A stretch of 64,000 nt of DNA, from assembly GCA_019695575.1 (NCBI GenBank), contig JADNSB010000039.1, forward strand, positions 1 through 64,000. The letters are read 5' to 3'. Every line of letters begins with the position of its first letter. The first letter of the stretch is position 1. Below the pieces are notes generated by a model, which did not search any database, had not been told where the DNA came from, and saw nothing but the letters and a program-made list of their open reading frames with translations. This document shows, in pieces, positions 36,888 through 46,179 of this stretch. The position numbers and the translations under genes are program-made. Source of the stretch: Angomonas ambiguus. Taxonomy: Eukaryota; Euglenozoa; Kinetoplastea; Trypanosomatida; Trypanosomatidae.

Positions 36888-38264
36888 ATGGGATCCTACT
36901 CTGGTCAGTATCAGAGTGAGGCGTATGCGTGCCACACCATATTTCGATCCCTCTCCATCCTTCTAACACTGTTATGTTTCATCTTTTGCATTCTCTCCCT
37001 CGTCCTCCCGATGGTAACCCTCAAGGACAAGGCCAAAGACACTACGTTGGTAACATTCTATATTTTTCACACGAAAACAAATAGTACGTTGGTGGAGAAG
37101 GGGGAGGAGGTGGAAAACATAAGGTACGACGAGATAGCAGACATCACCAAAAAGAGCGAAGGACCCATCACTGGGTCCCGGGCCTGTGCCATAATCGCCC
37201 TCGTCGCCTCCATCCTCGCCCTGATCTTTACTATTGTTTTTTTGACACTTTTCTGCTTCTACCAACGTCGCCGTCGGGTCGCGGACGAGGAGAGGAAGGA
37301 GGTGTACCGAAAGGCCAAGAAGAAGCGGGTGGACGAGGACGAAGAGGAGGACGACTCCGACTCTGACGATGACTACAGCCACCGCAGCAGTGACTCCGAG
37401 GAGGGGAGGTGGCGGCTTCAGTGTACGCCGGCGGAGGTAGAAAAGATGAACGAGCGCTTGCGTGTACTGCGGGAAGAGGAGCGGGGCCGACGTCGCGTTG
37501 ACCAAGGCATTGGTATCACTCTCACCGTGCTTTTCCTCCTCTTGTTTCTGATGGCTCTCCTTGCAGTGATACTGATGGGTGTCTACCGGGGTGATAGTTT
37601 GAATGCCGTGACGAGTAATAAAGACGACTTTAAAAAGTTACTGAAAGAACTGAATGTAGATAAACGCGATGACTACGTGTACACGGATAGCTCTCTGCCC
37701 TATAAAGCTGGCTTCATTCTTCTAATCATCGTCATCATTCTCGCTGTGGTGCTGCTTATCCTTCTCGTAGTTCCCATCATCGAGGCCTTCTACCTCTGCG
37801 GCCGCCCCCTCGACATCAAGGACAAGACGTTCGAGGCGGTAGAGAACACGCAGTCCGAGGCCCCTCGTGCTCCCCCCAACACCGAGATGCCGCCGCCTCC
37901 CTTCATGCCACACGGTAAGAACGGCTTCCCGACTGCGGCCCCTGGGCCCTACGGAGACACCGCTTATGGCGTCCCTATCGACCAGAACGCCTTTTCCCCT
38001 CCTGTCTCGAATGAGAATAGCAATTATACTAATAAGAGTAACAACAAAAAAGGCTTCGAAAGTACCGATTGCAAGCACAACAGCAATCCGTTGAATGGAG
38101 CTCCTCCACCTGTGTATGACTACCCTAATAAAAATAATAATAACAATAATAATAGTGATAACAATAATAATAATAATAATAATAATGACGGTCCTCATCC
38201 AAACTACAAGGACTTGGGACTCCCTTCTGCAGCCTATCGTAACAATAAGAATATTGTTTCTTAA
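36888..38264 (+). CDS. Four-helix membrane protein, amastin-like topology, copy A
   Basis: A 458-residue membrane protein with four clear hydrophobic helices at about 21-45, 97-123, 208-232 and 274-300. Between helices 2 and 3 is a highly charged loop (RRRR, then runs of Asp/Glu/Ser). The C-terminal 155 residues are Pro/Asn-rich with APGPYGDTAYGVP and two Asn runs encoded by AAT/AAC triplets. The four-helix plan with two external loops is that of kinetoplastid amastins, but the amastin signature (Cys...TxWG...C) is not seen, so I call it amastin-like in topology only. It is the first of three tandem copies. Copy B differs strongly only in part of the loop after helix 1 and in the Asn-rich tail. 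Confidence 0.82.
   Translation: MGSYSGQYQSEAYACHTIFRSLSILLTLLCFIFCILSLVLPMVTLKDKAKDTTLVTFYIFHTKTNSTLVEKGEEVENIRYDEIADITKKSEGPITGSRACAIIALVASILALIFTIVFLTLFCFYQRRRRVADEERKEVYRKAKKKRVDEDEEEDDSDSDDDYSHRSSDSEEGRWRLQCTPAEVEKMNERLRVLREEERGRRRVDQGIGITLTVLFLLLFLMALLAVILMGVYRGDSLNAVTSNKDDFKKLLKELNVDKRDDYVYTDSSLPYKAGFILLIIVIILAVVLLILLVVPIIEAFYLCGRPLDIKDKTFEAVENTQSEAPRAPPNTEMPPPPFMPHGKNGFPTAAPGPYGDTAYGVPIDQNAFSPPVSNENSNYTNKSNNKKGFESTDCKHNSNPLNGAPPPVYDYPNKNNNNNNNSDNNNNNNNNNDGPHPNYKDLGLPSAAYRNNKNIVS
37125..38055 (+). repeat. 931-bp tract identical between copies A and B (copy A side)
   Basis: By eye every base from 37125 to 38055 matches 38843-39773 at a constant offset of 1718, including synonymous positions. 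The tract spans helices 2-4. The adjoining segment 37030-37124 is clearly diverged. Confidence 0.88.
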
Positions 38265-38291
38265 AGCCTTAATAGAGGAGGCTTAAACTTG

Positions 38292-38329
<38 letters not shown>

Positions 38330-38605
38330 AAATACGGTGTGAAAACCTGACGTACGTACTTTTTTTCTTTGTTGCTGTTGGTTTTATTTTATTTTTTTCA
38401 TTGTGTTTTTGGGGTTTATTATTGCTGTTTAATTTCAAGTACTACTATTAGATTCTCTACTTTTGCCTGATTTAATATTATTATTTCTGTTCCTGGTTGT
38501 TTACTTCCACCTTCCTTCTTTCTTTTCTCTTTCTTTATTATATTACCTGTCCTCAAACTTCACGAAGAGTGGCCTCTATTTAAAAAAAAAAATAAAAAAA
38601 GAACA
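38265..38605. other. Spacer between copies A and B
   Basis: No gene. It holds an (AT)16 tract at 38294-38325 and T-rich sequence, and ends in A-rich sequence directly before ATG 38606. It is not obviously similar to the spacer before copy A except for the last bases before the ATG. Confidence 0.6.
38294..38325. repeat. (AT)16 microsatellite
   Basis: Perfect 32-nt AT tract shortly after the stop codon of copy A. Confidence 0.92.
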
Positions 38606-39952
38606 ATGGGATCCTATTCTGGTCAGTATCAAAGTGAGGCGTATGCGTGCCACACCATATTTCGATCCCTCTCCATTCTTCTAACACTGTTATGTTTCAT
38701 CTTTTGCATTCTCTCCCTCGTCCTCCCGATGGTAACCCTCAAGGACAAGACCAAAGACACTCCGTTAGTGAATTTCTATCTCCTTCACATAAAAACGGAT
38801 AGTGGAGCGGTAAAGAAGAGTAAAAAGGTAAAGCAGGAAGAATACGACGAGATAGCAGACATCACCAAAAAGAGCGAAGGACCCATCACTGGGTCCCGGG
38901 CCTGTGCCATAATCGCCCTCGTCGCCTCCATCCTCGCCCTGATCTTTACTATTGTTTTTTTGACACTTTTCTGCTTCTACCAACGTCGCCGTCGGGTCGC
39001 GGACGAGGAGAGGAAGGAGGTGTACCGAAAGGCCAAGAAGAAGCGGGTGGACGAGGACGAAGAGGAGGACGACTCCGACTCTGACGATGACTACAGCCAC
39101 CGCAGCAGTGACTCCGAGGAGGGGAGGTGGCGGCTTCAGTGTACGCCGGCGGAGGTAGAAAAGATGAACGAGCGCTTGCGTGTACTGCGGGAAGAGGAGC
39201 GGGGCCGACGTCGCGTTGACCAAGGCATTGGTATCACTCTCACCGTGCTTTTCCTCCTCTTGTTTCTGATGGCTCTCCTTGCAGTGATACTGATGGGTGT
39301 CTACCGGGGTGATAGTTTGAATGCCGTGACGAGTAATAAAGACGACTTTAAAAAGTTACTGAAAGAACTGAATGTAGATAAACGCGATGACTACGTGTAC
39401 ACGGATAGCTCTCTGCCCTATAAAGCTGGCTTCATTCTTCTAATCATCGTCATCATTCTCGCTGTGGTGCTGCTTATCCTTCTCGTAGTTCCCATCATCG
39501 AGGCCTTCTACCTCTGCGGCCGCCCCCTCGACATCAAGGACAAGACGTTCGAGGCGGTAGAGAACACGCAGTCCGAGGCCCCTCGTGCTCCCCCCAACAC
39601 CGAGATGCCGCCGCCTCCCTTCATGCCACACGGTAAGAACGGCTTCCCGACTGCGGCCCCTGGGCCCTACGGAGACACCGCTTATGGCGTCCCTATCGAC
39701 CAGAACGCCTTTTCCCCTCCTGTCTCGAATGAGAATAGCAATTATACTAATAAGAGTAACAACAAAAAAGGCTACGAAAGTACCGATTGCAAGCACAACA
39801 GCAGTCCGTTTAATGGAGCTCCTCCACCTGTGTACACCTACACCAATAATAATGATAATAATAATAATAATAATGACGGTCCTCATCCAAACTACAAGGA
39901 CTTGGGACTCCCTTCTGCAGCCTATCGCAACAATAAGAAAATAGTTTCTTAA
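38606..39952 (+). CDS. Four-helix membrane protein, amastin-like topology, copy B
   Basis: A 448-residue near-duplicate of copy A, with the same four helices, charged loop and Pro/Asn tail. The first 140 bases differ from copy A by only a few bases. Codons for residues about 48-79, between helix 1 and helix 2, are clearly diverged: LVNFYLLHIKTDSGAVKK here versus LVTFYIFHTKTNSTLVEK in A. Then sequence is identical for 931 bp. The Asn run near the C-terminus is shorter and follows VYTYTNNND instead of VYDYPNKN. The arrangement suggests recent duplication or gene conversion with selection for difference in one exposed loop. Function unknown. Confidence 0.82.
   Translation: MGSYSGQYQSEAYACHTIFRSLSILLTLLCFIFCILSLVLPMVTLKDKTKDTPLVNFYLLHIKTDSGAVKKSKKVKQEEYDEIADITKKSEGPITGSRACAIIALVASILALIFTIVFLTLFCFYQRRRRVADEERKEVYRKAKKKRVDEDEEEDDSDSDDDYSHRSSDSEEGRWRLQCTPAEVEKMNERLRVLREEERGRRRVDQGIGITLTVLFLLLFLMALLAVILMGVYRGDSLNAVTSNKDDFKKLLKELNVDKRDDYVYTDSSLPYKAGFILLIIVIILAVVLLILLVVPIIEAFYLCGRPLDIKDKTFEAVENTQSEAPRAPPNTEMPPPPFMPHGKNGFPTAAPGPYGDTAYGVPIDQNAFSPPVSNENSNYTNKSNNKKGYESTDCKHNSSPFNGAPPPVYTYTNNNDNNNNNNDGPHPNYKDLGLPSAAYRNNKKIVS
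38843..39773 (+). repeat. 931-bp tract identical between copies A and B (copy B side)
   Basis: Partner of 37125-38055. The end is set by the first mismatch (TTC versus TAC, Phe/Tyr) in the tail. Confidence 0.88.
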
Positions 39953-40622
39953 TTCCTTAAAAGGGAAGGCTTAAAAATAAAATAAAAAACATGAATACGG
40001 TGTGAGTATCGCAGGATTTTTTTTTCTTTTTTTGTTTTAAGTGTTATTTCATTCTCTTTCTTTTCTCCTCCCTAATTTTTTTCCTGTTTTTTTTTTTTTT
40101 TCACTTCCCCCACCTTCTTTTTTTTTTTCCCCCTGTATTACATTATCCGTCACCATTCTTCATGTAGGATAATTGTATTTCAAAAAGAAAATGTATGCTT
40201 TTATTGTGTCCATCTTGTGGTTTCGATAATATTGTAGAAAAAAAACCGCTTTAAAGAAGGAAAGGGAAAAAAAAATGTGTAACCCCCCCCCACGACTGAA
40301 AGTAAATGTGATGGGGTACTTTCCGTTTTACATGAAAGTTACTGGAATGGACGAAGAAAAAAATATATAATGACTAATATAGCTACCTTACCCTTTCACA
40401 TATTGCAAACTGTATGTTGATTAGTGTTTTTTTTTTTTTTACACAATTTTTTTTTGATTTTTATTTTTGTATTTCATTGAATGACAAAAGTTAATACCTT
40501 TTTCTCCCTATGTTTCCCACACATGCTTCATTATTTATTTATTTATTTTGCAGATAGTCGCGGATTAATTTTTTGTTACCTGAAGTTAAAAAAAAAAAAA
40601 AACTAAATCTTTAAAAAAAAAA
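39953..40622. other. Spacer between copies B and C
   Basis: 670 bases without a gene, with long T runs and T/C stretches (about 40017-40140) that could be splice-acceptor or 3' UTR material. An A-rich leader precedes ATG 40623. Confidence 0.6.
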
Positions 40623-41879
40623 ATGGCATCTTACTCCGGAAAGTACAAAAGTAACGCGTTTTGCTGTCGCGCGGTGTTTAGGATCATTGCACTTCTTCTC
40701 TCCATTGTGTGTCTTATCTTTTGCATTCTCTCCATGGTGCTTCCCCTTCTGACGCTACGCAACTCCAAGGGTCATGGCCTGGGTCCCAAGTCCAAGTCAA
40801 ACAGCATTCTGAGGTTCAATATGTTTCACATGAAGGCGACGGCAGACGCCGCGGATGACCCGGACGACCGGGATGCAGAGAGCTACGAGGTGATTACAGA
40901 TGTGACGGATGGGAGTTTGGGACTGATGACGGCCACTAAAGTGTTGGCCATCATCGCCCTCGTAGCGTCTGCGCTTGCCACCATCTTCTCGATCGTATTC
41001 ATCAGCCTCTACTGCGCCTTCCAGACCCGACGACGTGCCGCCGATGACGAACGGAAGGAAATTTACAAAAAAGCGGAGAAGAGAAGGGTGGGGTCCTCAT
41101 CCCCGTCTTCCCGTTCGAGCGAGGAGATGAGAGATGTGGCCAGCAGTCGCCGCAGCGCCCCTTACGTCAACGACGACGACGATGTTATTCTTATTCGTGG
41201 GACTCCCGCCGAGGCAGAGGAAATCAACCAGCGTCTCCGTCAATTACAGGGAGCGGAAAAGGTGCGACGACGGACCGACCAGGCGATTGGTATCGTTCTC
41301 TTTGTGATGTTCGTTATTCTCTTTATCGCCTCCCTCTTGGCGGTTATTTTATTCGCCGTGTTCAAGTCGGATCAAATCGAAAAGGCACTCGAAACGGACT
41401 TCCGTGGAATCCTTAGCGACATGGATATCACGTTGCCACCAGGTATTCGGTACGTGGACTGCTCCCTACCCTTTCAAGCTGGCTTCATTCTTCTTATTAT
41501 TGTCATCCCCCTCGCCTTTGTGTTATTTATCCTTCTTGTGGTCCCTCTTATTGAAGCCTTCTACCTCTGCGGCCGCGCCTTCGACATAAAGGACAAGACG
41601 TTCAGGGCGGTAGAGAACACGCAGTCCGAGGCCCCTCGTGCTCCCCCCAACACCGAGATGCCCATGAAGAAAACCACGGAACCCTATCCCGAAGCGGCGC
41701 CAGGACCGTACGGGGAGGCGGCTTATGGCGTCCCTATCGCTCAGCACCCTGGAGCGAATAATAATAATAATAATAACAACAATGAACCGGACTATAATCC
41801 TCAGCACTATAGGGATTTAGGGTTGCCGACAGCGGCCTACCGTTCGAACGATAACGACGGCACGGTAGCACCACAGTAA
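40623..41879 (+). CDS. Four-helix membrane protein, amastin-like topology, copy C (diverged)
   Basis: A 418-residue diverged member of the trio, with helices at about 20-44, 108-134, 223-247 and 284-308. The N-terminus (MASYSGKYKSNAFCCRAVF) and the loop after helix 1 differ strongly from A and B. The charged loop lacks the long Asp/Glu run but keeps Ser-rich and DDDD parts. The tail again has APGPYGEAAYGVPI, an Asn run, and HYRDLGLPTAAYR near the end. A 57-bp stretch (41606-41662) is identical to copies A and B despite general divergence, which suggests patchy gene conversion or strong local constraint. Function unknown. Confidence 0.82.
   Translation: MASYSGKYKSNAFCCRAVFRIIALLLSIVCLIFCILSMVLPLLTLRNSKGHGLGPKSKSNSILRFNMFHMKATADAADDPDDRDAESYEVITDVTDGSLGLMTATKVLAIIALVASALATIFSIVFISLYCAFQTRRRAADDERKEIYKKAEKRRVGSSSPSSRSSEEMRDVASSRRSAPYVNDDDDVILIRGTPAEAEEINQRLRQLQGAEKVRRRTDQAIGIVLFVMFVILFIASLLAVILFAVFKSDQIEKALETDFRGILSDMDITLPPGIRYVDCSLPFQAGFILLIIVIPLAFVLFILLVVPLIEAFYLCGRAFDIKDKTFRAVENTQSEAPRAPPNTEMPMKKTTEPYPEAAPGPYGEAAYGVPIAQHPGANNNNNNNNNEPDYNPQHYRDLGLPTAAYRSNDNDGTVAPQ
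41606..41662 (+). repeat. 57-bp tract identical to copy A 37835-37891
   Basis: Exact by eye, encoding AVENTQSEAPRAPPNTEM just after helix 4. Flanking codons differ on both sides. Confidence 0.88.
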
Positions 41880-42600
41880 AAGGCGAAAAGAAAAAAAATA
41901 ACACTTCCCCGGAAGTGAATTTATAATTATTATTATTTCATATTGGCGTGTCCTCTTCGTACCAAATAAAAAAAGGGGTTGACCGCCGCAAAAGTGTTGA
42001 AAAATATTAAAAAAAAATGGTTTGTTTTGCTTTGCTTTGCTTTTTCTTTTTTTCTTTTTATATTAACATAGTTTTATTTTCCCTTTTTTTTTCCAAACTA
42101 TTATTATAACTGTCTCTTTGTATTGTATTTTTACTGTATCTCTGTTTTTTTGCATATTTCAAGTACAAAAATATGCAATAGCAGATAATAAAGGAAGTAA
42201 AAGGCAAAAAAAAAATCCGTTGCCTGTATCCAGAAAAGAAACACAAAGTTGTTTATTTCTGCAGCGGTTGTAGTGGCCCTGTCAACTTCCAACACTAACA
42301 AAAAAAAAAAATCATTACGTATCAACTTATTCTCCTTGAGAATGGTTATATGTTTCCTGTTGCTTTCAGTATTATCGTCAGTTCCTCTCCTACTTTATAA
42401 CTTTTTGTTTTTTTCTTGATTTCATTTCCGTCTGATTCATTATTACTATTATTATTAGTGGTTTGTTTTGCTGTACACACAGTAAACGGAAAAGGGGGAA
42501 GAATTGCTTGAAAAAATCGTTTGTCTCTCCTTCTCTTTTTCTCTTTCTTTGTTGTAATTTCACTCTGGTGATAAGACCAAAGGTAGTAGGAAAAGAAAAA
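41880..42600. other. Intergenic spacer
   Basis: About 720 bases with no supportable gene. The open frame upstream of 42601 has no ATG and is pyrimidine-encoded. A T/C-rich stretch at 42519-42566 is the probable acceptor region of the next gene. Confidence 0.6.
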
Positions 42601-44364
42601 ATGGAAAAAAATCCGACCGGGAACTGTTGGACTCGCGACGCTTACTACCGCAACGCCATCAACCTGACCACCAATCTCGGGAAGGAAATGCAACGTCAGC
42701 AAGAGGAGGTGGATGAAGCTCGATTTGTATTCGAGGAACAATCCATCGAGGAGAAGGCGGCGCTGGAAAAGCGGCTAAAGAGTAGAGCAGCGAATCAGAA
42801 ACGCCGTATGAAGGCGATCTCCGTCCTTCAAGAAGAAGAGCAGCGAGAGAAGCGCGAGAGAGAGGCCTTGGCGGGGGATGTGGAGGAGCGAAAAAAGGCG
42901 CTGGAAATAGAGCTCAAGGCAAAATACCCACTAGAATTCTTAGACGACGACGTTAAAATGTCCCTCACCTCAGTGATGCTGCTCCCTCTGATCCTGCACT
43001 ACTTGAGGATCGTGGTGGAGGACCGCCTGCTGCCTAGCCCACCACTGTATAAAACAGGGAAAGACGGTAGCGGTAAGTCCAGTACCGCACCGAAGCGATT
43101 CCGGGGAACCGAAGACGACGGTGACTCTCTGGTCAAGCGCGAGGAGGATGGGGAAATCGAGGAGGAGAGGGTGCGGGTCAAGTTGGAGGAGGTAGCGCAA
43201 CAGACAGAAGTACGCCCACGACTGGGGGCCATCCAGGAGCCGGATGGCTTCGGGGCGTTCCTCGTACCCCACGAAACCGGGGTCGCCCCGCCCAACGAGT
43301 TACCCTTCTTTTCCAGCAGGAACGGTTTAAACCACTCCGTCTTCCCCGCCCGCCCTAAGACATCTAAGGAGACCGAAAGTGGTTGTACGTTTATAGACGA
43401 ATGTGCCTCGTCCAAGACCGCACTTCTTTGGATTGAAGAAAATATAGTCCGTTCCATCTCCGAGGAGGAAACGGCGGCACGGGCGAAAGAGGCCCGACTA
43501 AAGGAACAGGCAAGACTGCTGACCCAGATGGACACCATCCCCTTCAAGCAGCTGAATCAGTTCCGAGAAACACACTGTGAGGCACTCCTCTTTGCCCCAA
43601 CGACCCCCGCGGAGTGCGAGGCGCAGCGAAAAGAAGAGGAGAAGAAAACAGCCAGCGCTCTCCGTCGACTGGGGGAACAGCTTACCGTCACCAGAGGATA
43701 CCTCCGCCGACTGGACTCTGAAAAGACCCCTCCCAAGAAGGGGGGGAACACGGACCCTCCCGTCCTGGAGGCGCCACCCCCCTTCACGACCCTGCAGGAG
43801 GACCTCCGCGCCCAACGGAGTCAGAGAATTGAACAGCACCTCACCCAGGAGGCGTCGTTCATCGATGACGCCAATCGCACCTTGTACACGGACGGGCGAT
43901 GGGAGACGGTGGACCTATCCCTCCCCGTTGCTACCACCACGACGCCGTACGACCCCGCCTGGATGGAGGGGGAGGCTCAGACCTACGCGTGGCCGAGTGA
44001 GTTAGAGGAACGGATCGGGCACGTCCTGTACGCCTCGATGGACAACAACTTTGGGGGAAAGAAAAGAGCCCAGAAAGTTTCCAAAAACCACAATGGGAAA
44101 AATGTGGGGTTTAGAACCAACACCATCTTTTGGAGACCGCTGCAGATTAGCAAGAAGGAGCTTCGCGCCTCCCTGGTCGAGGGGGAGGAAGACACAGGCA
44201 CACTGCCGTCGTCGTCACAGTGGGACGGAATCATGGAGAAACAGCGTGACGAGCGCCTCACACCACGGTGTCCCAAGCTGCCTAAACATCTCGAGTTCGC
44301 CCTTTTGTATATTAACGGCCGAGGAGAGTTTTTATCTCGCTCGGCGGAGCTGTCGTCGTCGTAA
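42601..44364 (+). CDS. Hypothetical coiled-coil protein
   Basis: A 587-residue protein I cannot identify. The ATG at 42601 follows a T-rich stretch; the longer upstream frame lacks an ATG. Residues about 20-110 form a charged coiled coil (EEVDEARFVFEEQSIEEKAA onward). A more hydrophobic segment MSLTSVMLLPLILHYLRIVV at about 120-140 is likely a buried helix rather than a membrane span. A long Glu/Lys/Arg-rich middle follows with Pro-containing loops. The last 120 residues look folded and include FRTNTIFWRPLQISKKEL, with a further HLEFALLYINGRGEFLSRSA at the end. No catalytic motif is evident. It could be a subunit of a nuclear or cytoskeletal complex, but nothing decides this. Confidence 0.78.
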   Translation: MEKNPTGNCWTRDAYYRNAINLTTNLGKEMQRQQEEVDEARFVFEEQSIEEKAALEKRLKSRAANQKRRMKAISVLQEEEQREKREREALAGDVEERKKALEIELKAKYPLEFLDDDVKMSLTSVMLLPLILHYLRIVVEDRLLPSPPLYKTGKDGSGKSSTAPKRFRGTEDDGDSLVKREEDGEIEEERVRVKLEEVAQQTEVRPRLGAIQEPDGFGAFLVPHETGVAPPNELPFFSSRNGLNHSVFPARPKTSKETESGCTFIDECASSKTALLWIEENIVRSISEEETAARAKEARLKEQARLLTQMDTIPFKQLNQFRETHCEALLFAPTTPAECEAQRKEEEKKTASALRRLGEQLTVTRGYLRRLDSEKTPPKKGGNTDPPVLEAPPPFTTLQEDLRAQRSQRIEQHLTQEASFIDDANRTLYTDGRWETVDLSLPVATTTTPYDPAWMEGEAQTYAWPSELEERIGHVLYASMDNNFGGKKRAQKVSKNHNGKNVGFRTNTIFWRPLQISKKELRASLVEGEEDTGTLPSSSQWDGIMEKQRDERLTPRCPKLPKHLEFALLYINGRGEFLSRSAELSSS

Positions 44365-44643
44365 GGGTTTTAAGAGGTCCCTAGGGGGGACAGAAACCCC
44401 TGTTTTTGTTTCGCTTACCTTTTTTTTTTTTTTATTCTTTTTATTTTCTTTGTGTTTTCTACATGCTACAAGGACTCCAGCAAGTTATAAGGACGACGAC
44501 AACAACAACATTCCTTTCTTTTTTTTTTTTTTACCCCCCCCCTTTCCTTCATATAAACAACGGTAAACGAATAAAACTAAAAAAAAAAGTACGTAGTATA
44601 CGTCAACATACCTACATACAAACATATAATCATAATCTTAGAA

Positions 44644-45072
44644 ATGGCATACGAAACCGCCCATATTCATGACTCTGCCATGCTGTGGGGCATGCAGCAG
44701 GACTGTGTTGATTGTGCGGCATACGCCTTAGCGAAACTACCAAAAAAAGAAGCGTCCACAGATAAGCTGCGACCCGTACACGGGGGAACCACTGTGGACT
44801 ACAGTATTAGTCTGCCAGAGCAGTGCACGATAGCAGAGTTCATCAAGAACGAGCTAGATACCAAATACGGGCCCTGCTGGCATGTGGTGGTGGGTCACTC
44901 CTTCGGCTCCCTCATCGGACACGATAGCACCCACTGTATTTACTTTTCGATAGAAGACATCTTCTTTCTGATTTGGAGAATGGATAAAGACTACGAGAGT
45001 AAGGCGGTTAGTGTAAAGGAACTTCAAATGTCCCAACAGCGCAAGCGAGAGGCAAAAAAGCAGTACTACTAA
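44644..45072 (+). CDS. Dynein light chain, LC8/DYNLL-like
   Basis: A 142-residue protein containing an LC8 fold. WGMQQDCVDCAAYALAKL near residues 15-32 matches the first helix. IAEFIKNELDTKYGPCWHVVVG near 62-83 and HDSTHCIYFSI near 92-102 match the canonical (KKEFDKKYxPTWHCIVG ... HxTxHFIYF) segments. There is an extra loop of about 25 residues (about 33-58) between the first and second helices, and a charged C-terminal extension of about 30 residues not present in the 89-residue classical LC8. It is therefore a diverged flagellar or cytoplasmic dynein light chain. The partner dynein cannot be told. Confidence 0.85.
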   Translation: MAYETAHIHDSAMLWGMQQDCVDCAAYALAKLPKKEASTDKLRPVHGGTTVDYSISLPEQCTIAEFIKNELDTKYGPCWHVVVGHSFGSLIGHDSTHCIYFSIEDIFFLIWRMDKDYESKAVSVKELQMSQQRKREAKKQYY

Positions 45073-45186
45073 TGAGTGTTGGATTAGAACACTTCTGTAC
45101 CAGTCAACGATGAATACATAAAAACAAAAAAAAAATGTGATGTAAACTATTCGATGGAAAGAAACAATCGCCTACTAGGCTAAACG

Positions 45187-45286
45187 GACTCTCTCTCTCT
45201 CTCCCTCTCTCTCGCTTTGTAAACAGGGTCATGTTTAATTTCTCGTTACAGATCATTCTTTCTTTCTCTCTCTTTATTCTTGGTAG
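45187..45286 (+). promoter_or_regulatory. Two candidate trans-splice acceptors for the FKBP gene
   Basis: A CT-rich tract ends in AG at 45225-45226; a second T/C tract ends in AG at 45285-45286. Only the second removes an upstream ATG (45231) that opens a 71-codon out-of-frame reading frame overlapping the FKBP start, so acceptor choice could change translation. Confidence 0.5.
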
Positions 45287-45318
45287 AAGTCACACGTCAA
45301 CTCTCTCTCCCTCCCGTC

Positions 45319-45918
45319 ATGTCCTTTCCTCGAAACTTACTAGTTTCCCTCTGTGTCCTACTAGGGCTCCTCGTCCTCCCCTCCGCCACAGCAGAAAGTT
45401 ACTGGACTCGGGAAATGAATCGGGTCTTGCTGAATGTAGCCAATGACTATATGCGGTACGTGGAGTCCTGGGGCAACGTCACCATCCTGCCTTCCGGGAT
45501 TGGCATGAGCATTCTCCGCCGCGGTCACGGCGACGTCGCCCCCGCAGAGGACGACACCTGTCTCATTCACTACACCGGCTACTACCGCTACCCCGTCGCC
45601 TTCCACGACACCCGGCAATACCCTTTTCCAGTACGCCGTCGTCCGTCGGATCTGATACCCGGTATGGCAGAAGCACTCAAGTACATGCGAGAGGGGGATC
45701 GCTGGTTCATCTACGTCCCTTATCGCCTCGCCTACGGTAAAGAGGGGAATGCGGACCTCAAGATTGGACCCCACATGAATCTTCGCTTCGACATAGACGT
45801 GGTGCGCTGCGATAACCCAAAGGGGAAGACGTCGGAGGAGATTGACGCCTTCCTTAAACCTCTTTTGAAGACCCCCATGCCTCCTAAATCCGAAAAGGTG
45901 AATTGGGAAGACCTGTAA
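45319..45918 (+). CDS. Secretory FKBP-type peptidyl-prolyl isomerase
   Basis: A 199-residue protein. It starts with a typical signal peptide (residues 1 to about 26, hydrophobic core LLVSLCVLLGLLVLPSATA). The ATG at 45319 is chosen because the longer in-frame version begins without an ATG and lies before the pyrimidine run. The FKBP domain covers about 70-170: DDTCLIHYTGYY, then LIPGMAEALKYMREGDRW and FIYVPYRLAYGKEG, which is the FKBP (V/L)IPG...MxxGxxxxxxVPxxLAYG core. There is no clear KDEL-type retention signal; the end is EKVNWEDL. It probably assists folding in the ER or secretory pathway. Some active-site aromatic positions differ from FKBP12 (IPGM for IPGW), so activity is not certain. 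Confidence 0.88.
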   Translation: MSFPRNLLVSLCVLLGLLVLPSATAESYWTREMNRVLLNVANDYMRYVESWGNVTILPSGIGMSILRRGHGDVAPAEDDTCLIHYTGYYRYPVAFHDTRQYPFPVRRRPSDLIPGMAEALKYMREGDRWFIYVPYRLAYGKEGNADLKIGPHMNLRFDIDVVRCDNPKGKTSEEIDAFLKPLLKTPMPPKSEKVNWEDL

Positions 45919-46179
45919 GAGTGTCGATAGAAAAAATAAAAATAAAAAAAGAGAATTGAAAAAGAAAACCGTACACTAAATTCTCTGTGAGACCTTCAGT
46001 TCAGGTGCATTAACTAAAAAGTGAATAGACTTTATAAAAATAAACAAAACACTAAACGTGTCTCAACCTTGGAATCCCACTTTCTTCCCCTTTTGTTGGT
46101 CCTCACTTCCCTTCTCTTCCCCCTTTATCTCTCGCCCTCATAAAAAAAAAAAAGTTGAAAATGGAAGGAACCAAAGCCG

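Noticed and set aside
37722-38198. 158-codon - strand frame with Ile runs
   Set aside because: Antisense of the AAT-repeat and helix 4 of membrane protein copy A.
36888-41879. Calling the trio true amastins
   Set aside because: Four-helix plan fits, but the Cys/TxWG amastin signature is not present, so only topology-level similarity is claimed.
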